Below, piece after piece: positions 10,090 to 20,400 of a stretch of 64,000 bases of DNA. This stretch comes from Mesorhizobium sp. B2-1-8 (GTDB lineage: Bacteria; Pseudomonadota; Alphaproteobacteria; Rhizobiales; Rhizobiaceae), in NCBI RefSeq assembly GCF_006442545.2, contig NZ_CP083952.1, positions 310,001 through 374,000 of the forward strand, read 5' to 3'. The notes beneath the pieces were generated by a model. The model was not told the DNA's origin and searched no databases. It was given only the letters and a program-made list of their open reading frames with translations. A program made the translations under genes and the position numbers. Each line of letters starts with the position of its first letter. Position 1 is the first letter of the stretch.

Positions 10090-11487
10090 TCAGTGGTCCA
10101 TCGCCTTGACGATTTCTTCGGTCATCTTCTTGGCGTCGCCGAGCAGCATCATGGTGCCATCCTTGTAGAACAGCGTGTTGTCGATGCCGGCATAGCCGGA
10201 GCCGAGCGAGCGCTTGACGAACAGGCAGGTGCGCGCCTTGTCGACATCGAGGATCGGCATGCCGTAGATTGGGGACGACTTGTCGTCGCGGGCCGAAGGG
10301 TTGGTAACGTCGTTGGCACCGATGACATAGGCGACGTCGGCCTGGGCAAACTCCGAGTTGATATCCTCAAGCTCGAACACTTCGTCGTAAGGCACGTTGG
10401 CTTCGGCGAGCAACACGTTCATATGGCCGGGCATGCGGCCGGCGACCGGGTGGATGGCGTATTTGACGTCGACGCCATTGGCCTTGAGCTTGTCGGCCAT
10501 TTCGCGCAACGCGTGCTGCGCCTGGGCGACCGCCATGCCGTAACCCGGCACGATGATGACCTTCTGCGCGTTCATCATCAGGTAGGCGGCGTCGTCGGCC
10601 GAACCCTGCTTGACGGTGCGTTCGATGCCATCATCGGCTGCTGCCGCCGTTTCGCCGCCGAAACCGCCGAGGATGACCGAGATGAAGCTTCGGTTCATGC
10701 CCTTGCACATGATGTAGGACAGGATCGCGCCCGACGAGCCGACCAGCGCGCCGGTGATGATCAGCGCCAGGTTGCCGAGCGTGAAGCCGAGTGCGGCCGC
10801 TGCCCAGCCCGAGTAAGAATTCAGCATCGAGACGACGACCGGCATGTCGGCACCGCCGATCGGGATGATCAGGAGCACGCCGAGCACCAGCGAGGCGGCG
10901 ACGATCAGCCAGAACACCAGCTTGGCCTCGGTGGCGACCAAAAGCACGATCAGCACGATCAGGGCGATACCCAGCGCTGCGTTGATGAAATGGCGGCCGC
11001 CGATCATGATCGGCTTGCCGGACATGCGGCCGTCGAGCTTCAGAAAGGCGATGACCGAGCCGGTGAAGGTGATGGCGCCGATGGCGACGCCCAGGCTCAT
11101 CTCGATCAGGGCCTGGGCGTGGATGTCGCCCGCGGTGCCGATGCCGAAGCTCTCTGGCGCATAGATGGCCGCGGCCGCGACCATGACGGCGGCAAGGCCG
11201 ACCAGGCTGTGGAAGGCTGCGACCAGTTGCGGCATCGAGGTCATGGCGATGCGCCGCGCGGTAACGGCGCCGACGCCGCCGCCGATGGCGAGACCAAGCA
11301 CGATCAGGCCGAAGCGGCCGGCGGACGGGGTTGCCAGCGCCAGCGTGGTGGCAATGGCGATGCCCATGCCGATCATGCCGTAGAGATTGCCCTGGCGGCT
11401 GGTTGTCGGGTGCGACAGGCCGCGCAGCGCCATGATGAACAGGACGCCGGACACCAGATAGAGGAAGGACGCGAAGTTGGCGTTCAT
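10090..11487 (-). CDS. pntB: NAD(P) transhydrogenase subunit beta
   Basis: A 465-residue inner-membrane subunit. Residues 1 to about 260 hold the hydrophobic helices of the proton channel. The C-terminal third is the NADP(H)-binding domain III, with VPGYGMAVAQAQHALREM, HPVAGRMPGHMNVLLAEANVPYDEV, GANDVTNPSA and the KRSLGSGYAGIDN loop. It couples proton influx to hydride transfer from NADH to NADP+, supplying NADPH. It follows pntAB after a 6-base gap in the order pntAA-pntAB-pntB. Confidence 0.97.
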   Translation of the reverse strand: MNANFASFLYLVSGVLFIMALRGLSHPTTSRQGNLYGMIGMGIAIATTLALATPSAGRFGLIVLGLAIGGGVGAVTARRIAMTSMPQLVAAFHSLVGLAAVMVAAAAIYAPESFGIGTAGDIHAQALIEMSLGVAIGAITFTGSVIAFLKLDGRMSGKPIMIGGRHFINAALGIALIVLIVLLVATEAKLVFWLIVAASLVLGVLLIIPIGGADMPVVVSMLNSYSGWAAAALGFTLGNLALIITGALVGSSGAILSYIMCKGMNRSFISVILGGFGGETAAAADDGIERTVKQGSADDAAYLMMNAQKVIIVPGYGMAVAQAQHALREMADKLKANGVDVKYAIHPVAGRMPGHMNVLLAEANVPYDEVFELEDINSEFAQADVAYVIGANDVTNPSARDDKSSPIYGMPILDVDKARTCLFVKRSLGSGYAGIDNTLFYKDGTMMLLGDAKKMTEEIVKAMDH

Positions 11488-11493
11488 GGCGCT

Positions 11494-11922
11494 CTACTTG
11501 TCCTTCTTCTTGTACATGGCCAGCATGCGCTGGGTGACGAGGAAGCCGCCGAAGATGTTGACCGAGACCAGCATCAGCGCGACGAAGCCGAAGCCGGCGG
11601 CGACGCCGGAAGCCGCGATCCCGACGGCGAGCAGCGCGCCGACGACGATAACCGAGGAAATGGCGTTGGTGACCGCCATAAGCGGCGTGTGCAGTGCGGG
11701 GGTCACCGACCAGACGACGTAGTAGCCGACGAAGATCGCCAGAATGAAGATGGCGAAACGGAAGACGAAGGGGTCGATGGCACCGCCCGACAGCGCGTGC
11801 GCGGCGTTACCGGCGGCCTCAGTGCCGCCCGGGGCATTGGCCAGGTTTTGAACAGCGAGCCTGACGGCGGCGCTCGCCTGGTCGAGCTGGTCCAGTGCTT
11901 TCTGCAAGGTCTGATCCATCAC
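11494..11922 (-). CDS. pntAB: NAD(P) transhydrogenase subunit alpha, membrane part
   Basis: A 142-residue protein with four membrane helices corresponding to the C-terminal membrane domain of the E. coli alpha subunit. Many alphaproteobacteria split this domain into a separate gene. Diagnostic text includes [40 protein letters not shown] roughly 50-residue hydrophilic N-terminus precedes the first helix. Its start overlaps the stop of the upstream gene by four bases (ATGA), which suggests translational coupling. Confidence 0.95.
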   Translation of the reverse strand: MMDQTLQKALDQLDQASAAVRLAVQNLANAPGGTEAAGNAAHALSGGAIDPFVFRFAIFILAIFVGYYVVWSVTPALHTPLMAVTNAISSVIVVGALLAVGIAASGVAAGFGFVALMLVSVNIFGGFLVTQRMLAMYKKKDK

Positions 11923-13193
11923 GCGGTCCCTTTCGGCTTCGGCGAGGGTGACTTGGATGCGGCGGTCTTCCGGGGCGCGGACTTCTTCGGCGCAGCCGAA
12001 GCATCGGCGACCATGGTCGTGGCCGGGATCGCGGGCGGCTCGATATAAGGCTGCTGGTCGGCCTTGGCGAAGGCCGGATGAACGACCTTGCCGCCATCGG
12101 TCAGCATCGTCGCCTTGACCAGGTCGTCATCACGGTTGATGGCGAGCGACTTGGTGGTCTTGTCGACTAGCGTCTCGAGGAAGGCGAACAGGTTCCTGGC
12201 ATAGAGCAGCGAGGCGGATGCCGCGATGCGGCCTGGCACGTTGAGATGGCCGACGATCTTCACATTGTTGGCGGTGGTGACGATCTTGCCGGCCTCGGCG
12301 CCCTCGACATTGCCGCCGCGCTCGACGGCGAGGTCGACGATCACCGAGCCCGGCTTCATCGAGGCAACCATGGCCGCCGAGACAAGCTTCGGCGCCGGCC
12401 GGCCGGGAATCAGCGCCGTGGTGATGACGATGTCCTGCTTGGCGATGTGCTCGGCGGTAAGCGCCGCCTGCTTGGCCTGGTATTCCCTGGACATTTCCTT
12501 GGCGTAGCCGCCGGCGGTCTCGGCGGCCTTGAACTCCTCGTCCTCGACGGCGAGGAATTTTGCGCCGAGCGAGGCGACTTGTTCCTTGGCGGCGGGCCGA
12601 ACGTCGGTGGCGGTAACCACCGCGCCGAGACGGCGCGCGGTGGCGATCGCCTGCAGGCCGGCGACGCCGACACCCATGATGAAGACCTTCGCCGCCGGCA
12701 CCGTGCCCGCGGCCGTCATCATCATCGGCAGCGCCCGGTCATATTCGGCGGCGCCGTCGATCACCGCCTGGTAGCCGGCAAGATTGGCCTGGCTGGACAG
12801 CACGTCCATCGATTGCGCGCGGGTGATGCGCGGCATGAACTCCATCGAGAACGCGGTGACGCCGGCTTTGGCAAGAGCTGCGACTTCAGCATCGTTGCCG
12901 TAGGGGTCCATGATGGCGATCACCGCAGCACCGGCTTTGTAATTCTTCAGCTCGGCATCCGTCGGCCGGCGGACCTTCAGCACGACATCGGCCTTGCCGG
13001 CATTCGAGGCCTTGCCGATGGCAGCGCCTGCCTTGGCAAACTCCTCGTCGGGGATACGCGAGCGGGTGCCGGCACCGGCTTCGACGATAACGTCGAAACC
13101 CAGGCCGGCCAGCCGTTTCACCGTATCGGGCGATGCCGCGACACGCGGCTCGTTCGCGTCGAGCTCACGAGGGATGAAAACCGTCTGTCCCAC
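11919..13193 (-). CDS. pntA: NAD(P) transhydrogenase subunit alpha, NAD-binding part
   Basis: A 424-residue soluble domain I subunit that binds NAD(H). It has the alanine-dehydrogenase-like fold: [19 protein letters not shown] near the N-terminus, [18 protein letters not shown], the Rossmann motif [17 protein letters not shown], and [13 protein letters not shown] with [13 protein letters not shown]. The last 40 or so residues are a Pro/Lys/Ala-rich tail longer than in the Rhodospirillum protein, probably a flexible linker. It is the first gene of the pnt operon. Confidence 0.96.
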   Translation of the reverse strand: MGQTVFIPRELDANEPRVAASPDTVKRLAGLGFDVIVEAGAGTRSRIPDEEFAKAGAAIGKASNAGKADVVLKVRRPTDAELKNYKAGAAVIAIMDPYGNDAEVAALAKAGVTAFSMEFMPRITRAQSMDVLSSQANLAGYQAVIDGAAEYDRALPMMMTAAGTVPAAKVFIMGVGVAGLQAIATARRLGAVVTATDVRPAAKEQVASLGAKFLAVEDEEFKAAETAGGYAKEMSREYQAKQAALTAEHIAKQDIVITTALIPGRPAPKLVSAAMVASMKPGSVIVDLAVERGGNVEGAEAGKIVTTANNVKIVGHLNVPGRIAASASLLYARNLFAFLETLVDKTTKSLAINRDDDLVKATMLTDGGKVVHPAFAKADQQPYIEPPAIPATTMVADASAAPKKSAPRKTAASKSPSPKPKGTA

Positions 13194-13280
13194 CGCATGA
13201 TCCTTTCGGCTGGAACCTGTCTGCGCGACGTGTCGACCGGGATATCCGGCTACGTCAACCGCAAGAGGGTTTTGGAAGGT

Positions 13281-13505
13281 CTATCGCAGAATGAAGGCGC
13301 CGACGGCCATGATCAGGACGAACAGGATCAGCGCAGAGAAGAAGCCGCCCGCGAAGAAGCCGAAAGCCATCGCCAGAAGGAGCGCGCCGCAGAAGAGCGA
13401 ACCGTATTTGGCCAGCGCCAGGAAGCCCGCATAGGTGCGGTCATGCTCGGCATAGTCCATCTTCGCGCCCAGTTCTACAGGACCGCTCGGCGTGTGCTTA
13501 GCCAT
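13281..13505 (-). CDS. aa3-type cytochrome c oxidase subunit IV
   Basis: A 74-residue protein with a hydrophilic N-terminus (MDYAEHDRTYAGFLALAKYG) followed by two hydrophobic helices ending VGAFILR. This matches the small bacterial aa3 oxidase subunit IV family, a non-catalytic membrane component. The start at 13505 (MAKHTPSGP) has aaggggt upstream; an upstream start would add eleven basic residues without resemblance. It sits about 85 bases before the pnt genes on the same strand, a common Rhizobiales arrangement. Confidence 0.85.
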   Translation of the reverse strand: MAKHTPSGPVELGAKMDYAEHDRTYAGFLALAKYGSLFCGALLLAMAFGFFAGGFFSALILFVLIMAVGAFILR

Positions 13506-13668
13506 AGGAATACCCCTTCGAAGACATCTTTCAGGCACATAGCGAAAAGCCGAGCGGAGAGCAATGGCGCTATTGCCGCATCGCAGCCGACAACTGCCTC
13601 AAGGGAAAATTGAAACTGGCGGCCGATCCGGGCATTCCGCGATTCTGCGGCACGCTTGCCCGGCTGTC

Positions 13669-13818
13669 TCAGCTGGCCAGATGCGGGAACAAGCCCAGCA
13701 GTCCAACGACAATCAGATAGAGCGCGACGATGTAGTTCAACAGCCGCGGCATGATCAGAATCAGCACGCCGGCGATCAGCGAGATCAGCGGCGTGAGCGC
13801 GAGCGAGTGGATGGTCAT
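13669..13818 (-). CDS. DUF3096 small membrane protein
   Basis: A 49-residue protein starting MTIHSLALTPLISLIAGV, with two hydrophobic helices separated by MPRLLNYIVA. This is the pattern of the DUF3096 family: a short helical hairpin containing a PRLLNYIVA-like turn. A ggaagga ribosome site precedes the ATG by about eight bases. The function is unknown, and it stands alone between the oxidase subunit and the FeeM-like gene. Confidence 0.85.
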   Translation of the reverse strand: MTIHSLALTPLISLIAGVLILIMPRLLNYIVALYLIVVGLLGLFPHLAS

Positions 13819-13963
13819 GACCGTATTCCTTCCCACGAACAATGCGACATGAGCCCGGGGCGAAACGCCCGTTGGGCAGAATTGCGGCGATACTCGATGG
13901 CGATGCCGCTACTCATAACGGCGAATCCGCGGGAAAGGTTCATGATGCCAGGAAGGCACCCGT

Positions 13964-14725
13964 TCAGGCAGCGTCGCGATAGTATTTCGCCGTCGGTACG
14001 ATGGACAGCGGCGTCAGCCGGTTGATGGCCGGATTGGCGAACATCATCCGCTGCTCCACCGCCGTCGACTTAAAGAACGGGAACCGTTCGAGTGTCTGGC
14101 GCAAGTTTTCGCCGCAGGGGATTTCGAACAGAGCGATCGGCGCAAGAACACCCGGGAACACCTTGCCCTCTGTCCTCTGAATGGCATGGAAGATGCGAGC
14201 ATAGTAAGCGGAATGCTCGATCTTGATCGGCGTAAGCACTGCCGTGAGGTTAAAGTAACTTGCGGCCACCATGCCTAGTCTGAGCGTCAGAAAAGGCAGG
14301 ACTCCGGGCGCGGGCGCACTGTCGGCATCGGTTGCGAAGCGAGTCCCGTCGATGAACGTCTCTCCGCGGGCAAGCCGCTCGGCCAATATTTCCGGATAGG
14401 CGTCGACGGACGGCGAATGAGGGTGCTCTCGGGAAAGGTAGTGGAGCCGTAGTGTGCTGACTAGGTGTCCATCGAAGTAGACGCCGAACCGATAGGAATT
14501 CGGCAGATTGTCCCAGCGATCCTCGAACATCCCGCTGGCGATCGGGCCGCACATGCCCGATTGCAGGTAGGATTGATAGCGAAGGCGGTAGATCGCCTCC
14601 AGATCCTCGCCTCCAGTGATGAGACGATAGTCGACATGCTCCAGCAATTGCATGATCGAATGGTTCAGCGCCGACCCAGCATTTGCGCCGGCGCCAGCCC
14701 GCGCATCGTTTCTCGCAGCATCCAT
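13964..14725 (-). CDS. FeeM-like N-acyl amino acid synthase / acyltransferase candidate
   Basis: About 253 residues with a GNAT-type fold related to acyl-homoserine-lactone synthases. After a 20-residue low-complexity leader come DLEAIYRLRYQSYLQSG, DGHLVSTLRLHYL and ERLARGETFIDGTRFATD, then a block of helices and strands ending in IEHSAYYARIFHAIQR. In the FeeM family such proteins join an acyl chain from acyl-ACP to an amino acid. The assignment is by motif layout and is tentative. The start at 14725 (MDAARND) has gagga upstream; a longer frame to 14827 is open but overlaps a palindrome better read as regulatory. Confidence 0.6.
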   Translation of the reverse strand: MDAARNDARAGAGANAGSALNHSIMQLLEHVDYRLITGGEDLEAIYRLRYQSYLQSGMCGPIASGMFEDRWDNLPNSYRFGVYFDGHLVSTLRLHYLSREHPHSPSVDAYPEILAERLARGETFIDGTRFATDADSAPAPGVLPFLTLRLGMVAASYFNLTAVLTPIKIEHSAYYARIFHAIQRTEGKVFPGVLAPIALFEIPCGENLRQTLERFPFFKSTAVEQRMMFANPAINRLTPLSIVPTAKYYRDAA

Positions 14726-14811
14726 TCTCAAGTCCTCGTATCCGCCTCTGAACAGGCTATTCGAGTTGAAATGAGACACAAGCCGAAAATTCGACCCTGC
14801 CGATTTACCAC

Positions 14812-14827
14812 TTGTTAACCTTAACAA
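14812..14827. promoter_or_regulatory. Palindrome upstream of the FeeM-like gene
   Basis: A perfect inverted repeat, ttgttaa-cc-ttaacaa, lies about 87 bases before the chosen start of the FeeM-like gene. Its size and symmetry fit an operator for a dimeric regulator, although gttaaccttaac-like text is not rare in Rhizobiales. Confidence 0.35.
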
Positions 14828-15035
14828 CCGGAGATTCTGGCGGCAGAGTGGTGCTAGCTAAAGGAGCAGTTTTGGCGTCCATATCCAAGTCCGCGTGAAA
14901 GCTACTGAGCGCTTTGCTTGGATTTGTTCCAAGTCGCTACCAAATGTGCTCAAATATGCTGGTTCGTACGAGCCCGCCGCACGATCCAAGCAACGCACAT
15001 TATTGACTCCGATGGGCGGGAATTTGCGGCGAAAG

Positions 15036-17351
15036 CTAGCCGGCTGTGCGCTTGGTGACGACACGCAGATCCGCGGCAAATGGCCAGGTGACGTTCGACA
15101 TCGTCTCGATACCCGACGCGCTGAGCGCTGCGCCGAACAGGAAGCCTTGGACAAGATCCGGCTTCACCGACTGCATGAGGATCTTGAGCTGCTCGAACGT
15201 CTCCACGCCTTCGATGGTGACGGTGAGTCCAAGGATGCGGGTCAGGTCGACGACGCCCTTCAACAGCTCGAGCGAACGCGGATTCTGGGTGACGTCGATC
15301 ACGAACGACCGGTCGATCTTGATCTTGTCGAGAGGCAGCTTGTGGAGATAGCTCAGGCTTGAATAGCCGGTGCCGAAATCGTCGAGGGCGATGCGAACGC
15401 CAAGCTGCTTCAGCTCCTCGATATATTGGCGCGTCAAGGATTTGTCGTCGAGCAGCGCGGTTTCGGTGACTTCGATCTCGAGGCGGTCGGCGGCGAGGCC
15501 GGAGTTCGCCAACGCATCGCGGACCTTCTGGATGACGTCGCGGTTGCGGAAATCCCTGGCCGAAAGGTTGACCGAGACGCTGGTCTGGTCAGGCCATTTG
15601 GCGCATTCGGTGCAAGCCGCATGGAGCACGAAGGTGCTGATCTCGGAGATGATTCCCATCTCCTCGGCCAGCGGAATGAAGATGCCGGGCGAGATCGGCC
15701 CAATATCGGGATGGTCCCAGCGGCAAAGCGCCTCGCAGCTGGCGATGCGCATGGTGTTCATCGCCACGATCGGCTGGTAGACGACCCGCAGGCCCTTGCT
15801 TTCCACGGCGCTGCGCAGATCCGCCTTCATCAGCTGGCGGTTGCGGAACGCGGCGTCCATCGCCGCCTCGAACAGCCGCCAACCGTTCTTGCCGAGCTCC
15901 TTGGCCTTGTAGAGTGCCAGGTCCGCCTTGACGATCATGCCGTCGACATCGCTTTCGCCGACCTTGGACAGCACCGCGCCGGCGCTGGCCTGGATCCGCA
16001 ACCCATGGCCCGCGACGTCGACCTCTCCCTGCAGCTCGGCGAAAATCCCGTCGAGCAGGCTCGCCAGGTGGCTGTCGTCATCGATGCGATCGAAGAACAG
16101 CATGAACTCGTCGCCGCCGAAGCGGCTGACGGTAAGGCCTTGCCCGGCGATGGCCGCCAGCCGCTCGGCCACGGCGTAGATCAGGCCGTCGCCGACAGGA
16201 TGACCGAGCGTGTCGTTGACGCTCTTGAAATCGTCGAGGTCGATCACCGCGAGGCCGCACAGGCGATCGCGGTCGCCGGAGACCATCAGCTCGCCCACCA
16301 GTTCGTGAAAATAGGCGCGGTTGGGAAGGCCGGTGAGATTGTCGTAGCGCGCCATGAACCGGATCTTTTCCTCCGCTTCGACGCGCGCCGTGACATCCTC
16401 GAAGGTGATCACGCCGAGTTCCAGGCTGCCTTCGCGCGCGGAGAATTCGTAATGTTGACCGTTGGCGAGCGAGACAAGCACCTTGCGGTCCCTGCCCTCG
16501 CGCAGGGCGCGCGTCAGCTGCGCCTCGACGTAGCGGCAGTCCTTCGACGCCAGCATGCCGCCGGCGACGCCGCGCATCAGAAGGCCGTGGATGGAGCGCC
16601 CGAGCAGCGCGTCGGCCGATTTCAGCGACATCAGGTGAGCGGCCTCGGCGTTGGCGACCGCGACGCGCCCGTCAGGGCCGAGCATGACTAGGCCGTGCGA
16701 CATGGTGTTGAGCGCGCGGTCGAACCTGCGCGTTATGCTTTTCGCCTGCTGGTGGCCGATGACCGCGGAAAACAGCACATTGCGAACATGGTCGGCGCTA
16801 TTGATGGTAATGAACGTCATCGGGAAGATCATCAGACCGAGGACGACAGACGGCGCATCCTGACGCAGCAGGAGCGCAAGTGCCATCGGACCGATGAAGG
16901 TTACCGAAAAAATCCGCACCATGCGCGGAGAACCGTAGTTGCGGGCGACAACCGTGACCAGGGTTGCCAACGTCAGCGACATCGCCGCCAGTTCGGCGAA
17001 TGGGTCGGGATACACATAGATCGACACGAAGCACAGCGCACCCAAACCGAGGCCCTGTAAGCAGCCCTTGAAGATGTAGCTGCGCTCCAATCGGTGTGCG
17101 TGTTCGACATCGGCAATCACGCCGCCCGTCTTCAGGAAGCTGCGGATACCGAAATAGCGGAGAAGGCTGATCGGCAGTAGAATAAATGAAAAGGCCAGAA
17201 ACAACGGATTTTGCGTGCGCAGATAAATCATGAACCCGAGGATCCAGTAGCACGCGCCACCAATCACCAACATGTGCGCGTTGTCGAACAACGACCGCAC
17301 AAATTGGATATAAACATCCGCGGGGATGCTTTCGGTCTTTGTTTTGCCCAT
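15036..17351 (-). CDS. Membrane GGDEF-EAL cyclic-di-GMP protein
   Basis: A 771-residue protein. The first 200 or so residues hold about six membrane helices, followed by a PAS-like segment (LNTMSHGLVMLGPDGRVAVANA). The diguanylate cyclase domain (RFGGDEFMLFF) has an intact GGDEF motif, but the expected RxxD inhibitory site five residues before it reads GQGL, so product inhibition is probably absent. The C-terminal EAL domain keeps EALCRW, the NLSARDF asparagine, EVTETALL, DDFGTGYSSL, the KIKIDRSF lysine and TIEGVET, so the phosphodiesterase should be active. It is an inner-membrane protein making and/or degrading c-di-GMP. The sensed signal is unknown. Confidence 0.95.
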   Translation of the reverse strand: MGKTKTESIPADVYIQFVRSLFDNAHMLVIGGACYWILGFMIYLRTQNPLFLAFSFILLPISLLRYFGIRSFLKTGGVIADVEHAHRLERSYIFKGCLQGLGLGALCFVSIYVYPDPFAELAAMSLTLATLVTVVARNYGSPRMVRIFSVTFIGPMALALLLRQDAPSVVLGLMIFPMTFITINSADHVRNVLFSAVIGHQQAKSITRRFDRALNTMSHGLVMLGPDGRVAVANAEAAHLMSLKSADALLGRSIHGLLMRGVAGGMLASKDCRYVEAQLTRALREGRDRKVLVSLANGQHYEFSAREGSLELGVITFEDVTARVEAEEKIRFMARYDNLTGLPNRAYFHELVGELMVSGDRDRLCGLAVIDLDDFKSVNDTLGHPVGDGLIYAVAERLAAIAGQGLTVSRFGGDEFMLFFDRIDDDSHLASLLDGIFAELQGEVDVAGHGLRIQASAGAVLSKVGESDVDGMIVKADLALYKAKELGKNGWRLFEAAMDAAFRNRQLMKADLRSAVESKGLRVVYQPIVAMNTMRIASCEALCRWDHPDIGPISPGIFIPLAEEMGIISEISTFVLHAACTECAKWPDQTSVSVNLSARDFRNRDVIQKVRDALANSGLAADRLEIEVTETALLDDKSLTRQYIEELKQLGVRIALDDFGTGYSSLSYLHKLPLDKIKIDRSFVIDVTQNPRSLELLKGVVDLTRILGLTVTIEGVETFEQLKILMQSVKPDLVQGFLFGAALSASGIETMSNVTWPFAADLRVVTKRTAG

Positions 17352-17488
17352 ATGGTCGGCCCAACGCTAGGCCTTGTCATGCCACAACCGCCTTAAGAAA
17401 GGCTTAGAACAGTGGGTTAAGCAACGGCTTCGGTCCGCCTGCCAAGGCGAGAGGGCCTTACAGCCCGAAAAAGGCTTTGGTGGGGGAA

Positions 17489-20400
17489 TCACTCAGCGGC
17501 ACTGAGAACCGGTATCGGCATCGTTTGGGTCAGCCGCTGGAGCAGTCTGGAGCGCTCGCCCGCAGCCTTTTCGGCGCTTGCCTGCCGGACATGGCCATAG
17601 CCGCGGATCAGCGCCGGGACCGAGACCAGGGCTACCGCGGCCTCGATCTTGCCCGGCGCCAGCGAGCTGGCCACGAGCTGTAGATCGGCTTCGTACTGCG
17701 CCAGCAATTGCCGCTCCATGCGCCGCTCGGCGGTGTAGCCGAACAGGTCGAAAGCCGTGCCGCGCAGGCCTTTCATCGCCGCCAGCAGGCGAAAGCCCTT
17801 CATCATCCAAGGGCCGAAGCTCGATTTCCTCGGCTTGCCGTCATTGCCGCGGCGCCCCATGATCGGCGGCGCGAGATGGAATTCGAGTTTCTCGTAGCTC
17901 TGGAACTGCTTGCCAAGCTCGGCGGCGAAGGAGCCGTCGGTGTAGAGCCGCGCCACCTCGTATTCGTCCTTGATCGCCATCAGCTTGAACAGGCTTTTGG
18001 CGGCGGCCCCGGTCACGTCGGTCGAACCCGGCATGGCCTTCGTTTCCGCCGCTCGCAGCGTCGAAATCCTGTCGGCGTAGCGTCTGCCGTAAGCAGCGTT
18101 CTGATAGGCGGCGAGGAAGGCGACACGGCGGGCGATGATCTCGTCGAGGGTCTCGGCGACCGGCGCGGCCTGCCCGGCCTTGCCGGCGAAGGTTGGCCCC
18201 GGCTGGGCGACGAGACCGCGCACGAAATCCGGCTGGTGGGCGGCGCGGCGGCCCCAGCGGAAAGCGGCAATGTTCATCGCCACCGCTTCGCCGTTCAATT
18301 CGATAGCCTTTTCAACCGCCTCGGCCGAGAGCGGCAGACCACCGTGCTGGAAGGCAAAGCCGAGCATGAACATGTTGGCGCCGAGCGAATTGCCGAACAG
18401 CGCGGTGGCGGTGCGGGTGGCGTCGAAGAAATGCGCCTTGTCGTCGCCGGCGGCTGACCGGATCGCCTTCTTCAGGCGTTCGACCGGCAGCGAGAAATCG
18501 GCCGATCGGGCAAATTCGCCCGGCATGATCTCGGCGGTGTTGGCGAGGAATATCGTATGACCCTCGCGCACCGCGGTCAGCACCTTCTTGGCGCCTGAGA
18601 CGACGAGGTCGCAGCCGAGCACGAGGTCGGCTTTCCCCGCTGAGACACGGATGGCATGGATATCGTCCGGCGTGCGGGCGATGCGGACATGGGTGAACAC
18701 AGAACCGCCCTTCTGGGCGAGGCCGGCCATGTCGATCATGCCGCAGCCCTTGTCCTCCAGATGCGCCGCCATGCCGAGCACGGCGCCGACGGTGACGACG
18801 CCGGTGCCGCCGACGCCGTCGATGATCGCCGCCCAGCCCTCGACGCCGAGCGGGAATTCGGCTGGTGTCGGTACGCCTTCGAGCGGGTCGGTCTTGCCGG
18901 CCAGGCCTTCGGCCTTGCGGATCTTGGCACCGTGCACCGTGACGAAGGACGGGCAGAAGCCGTTGACGCAGGAGAAATCCTTGTTGCAGCTCGACTGGTC
19001 GATCTTGCGCTTGCGGCCGAATTCGGTTTCGACCGGCTGGATCGAGACGCAGTTCGACTGCACGCCGCAATCGCCGCAGCCTTCGCAGACCAGTTCGTTG
19101 ATGAAGACGCGCTTGTCGGGATCGGGAAAGGTGCCGCGCTTGCGGCGGCGGCGCTTTTCGGCGGCGCAGGTCTGGTCGTAGAGCAGAATCGACACGCCCT
19201 TGACGTCGCGCAGCTCGCGCTGGACGAGATCGAGGTCGTCGCGGTGATGAATGGTGGCGCCGGCCGGAAACTCGGCCTTCCCTGCATACTTGTCAGGCTC
19301 GTCGGTGACGATCGCGATGCGGTCGACGCCCTCCGCCCGCACCTGCCTGGCGATCATGTCCACGGTCAGCCCGCCCTCATGCGGCTGGCCGCCGGTCATG
19401 GCGACGGCGTCGTTGTAGAGGATCTTGTAGGTGATGTTGGCTTCGCTCGACAGGGCGAAGCGGATCGCCAGCGTGCCGGAATGGTTGTAGGTGCCGTCGC
19501 CGAGATTCTGGAAGATGTGGTCGCGCCTGGAGAACGGCGCCTGGCCGACCCATTGCGCGCCCTCGCCGCCCATGGCGGTGAAGCCGAGCGTGTTGCGGTC
19601 CATCCACAGTGCCATGAAGTGGCAGCCGATGCCGGCGGCGGCGATCGAGCCGTCCGGCACCTTGGTCGAGGAATTGTGCGGACAACCCGAGCAGAAGAAG
19701 GGCGTGCGCGAACCGATGTCGGTGGCATCCGCCAGCATCGCCTGGAACTGCCGCAGCTTCGCCACCCTTGCCGAAATCTCTTCGGAAGGGCCGATGGTCT
19801 TCACGATCCTGTCGCCGAGAGCAATGGCGATCTCGTTGGGGTCCAGCGCGCCCTTGGCCGGGAACAGCCAGTCGCCGCGCTCGTCCTTCTTGCCGACGAT
19901 GACCGGCTGCGAAGCGGTGCCATAAAGGCTCTCGCGCAGTTGCACCTCGATCAGCGATCGTTTCTCTTCGACGACGACAATGGTGTCGAGACCACGCGCG
20001 AACTCGGCGATGTGCTGCAGGTCGAGCGGCCACGGGCAGCCGACCTTGAACAGCCGCACGCCGATCCGGCTGGCTCCCGCCTCGTCGATGCCGATATCCT
20101 CCAGCGCCTGGCGGACGTCGAGATAGCTCTTGCCCAGGGTGATGATGCCGAGCTTCGGGTTGCGACCGCCCGAATAGACGATCCTGTTCAGCCCATTGGC
20201 ATGGATGAAGGCGGAGGCCGCGGCACGCTTGTGCTCATGCAGCCGCTCTTCCTGGCCGAGCATGTCGATCTCGTGGCGGATGTTGAGGCCGCCCGGCGGC
20301 ATGTCGAAATCCGGCACGACGATGTTCAGCCGTTCGAGCGAGGCATCGACCGAGGCTGTCGATTCGATGTTGTCCTTGACGCATTTGATCGCTGCCCAGG

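Noticed and set aside
10093..12048. Very long open frame (651 codons) antisense to pntB/pntAB
   Set aside because: It is rich in Asp, His, Arg and Gln with no family character and lies exactly opposite well-supported genes; such mirror frames are common in high-GC DNA.
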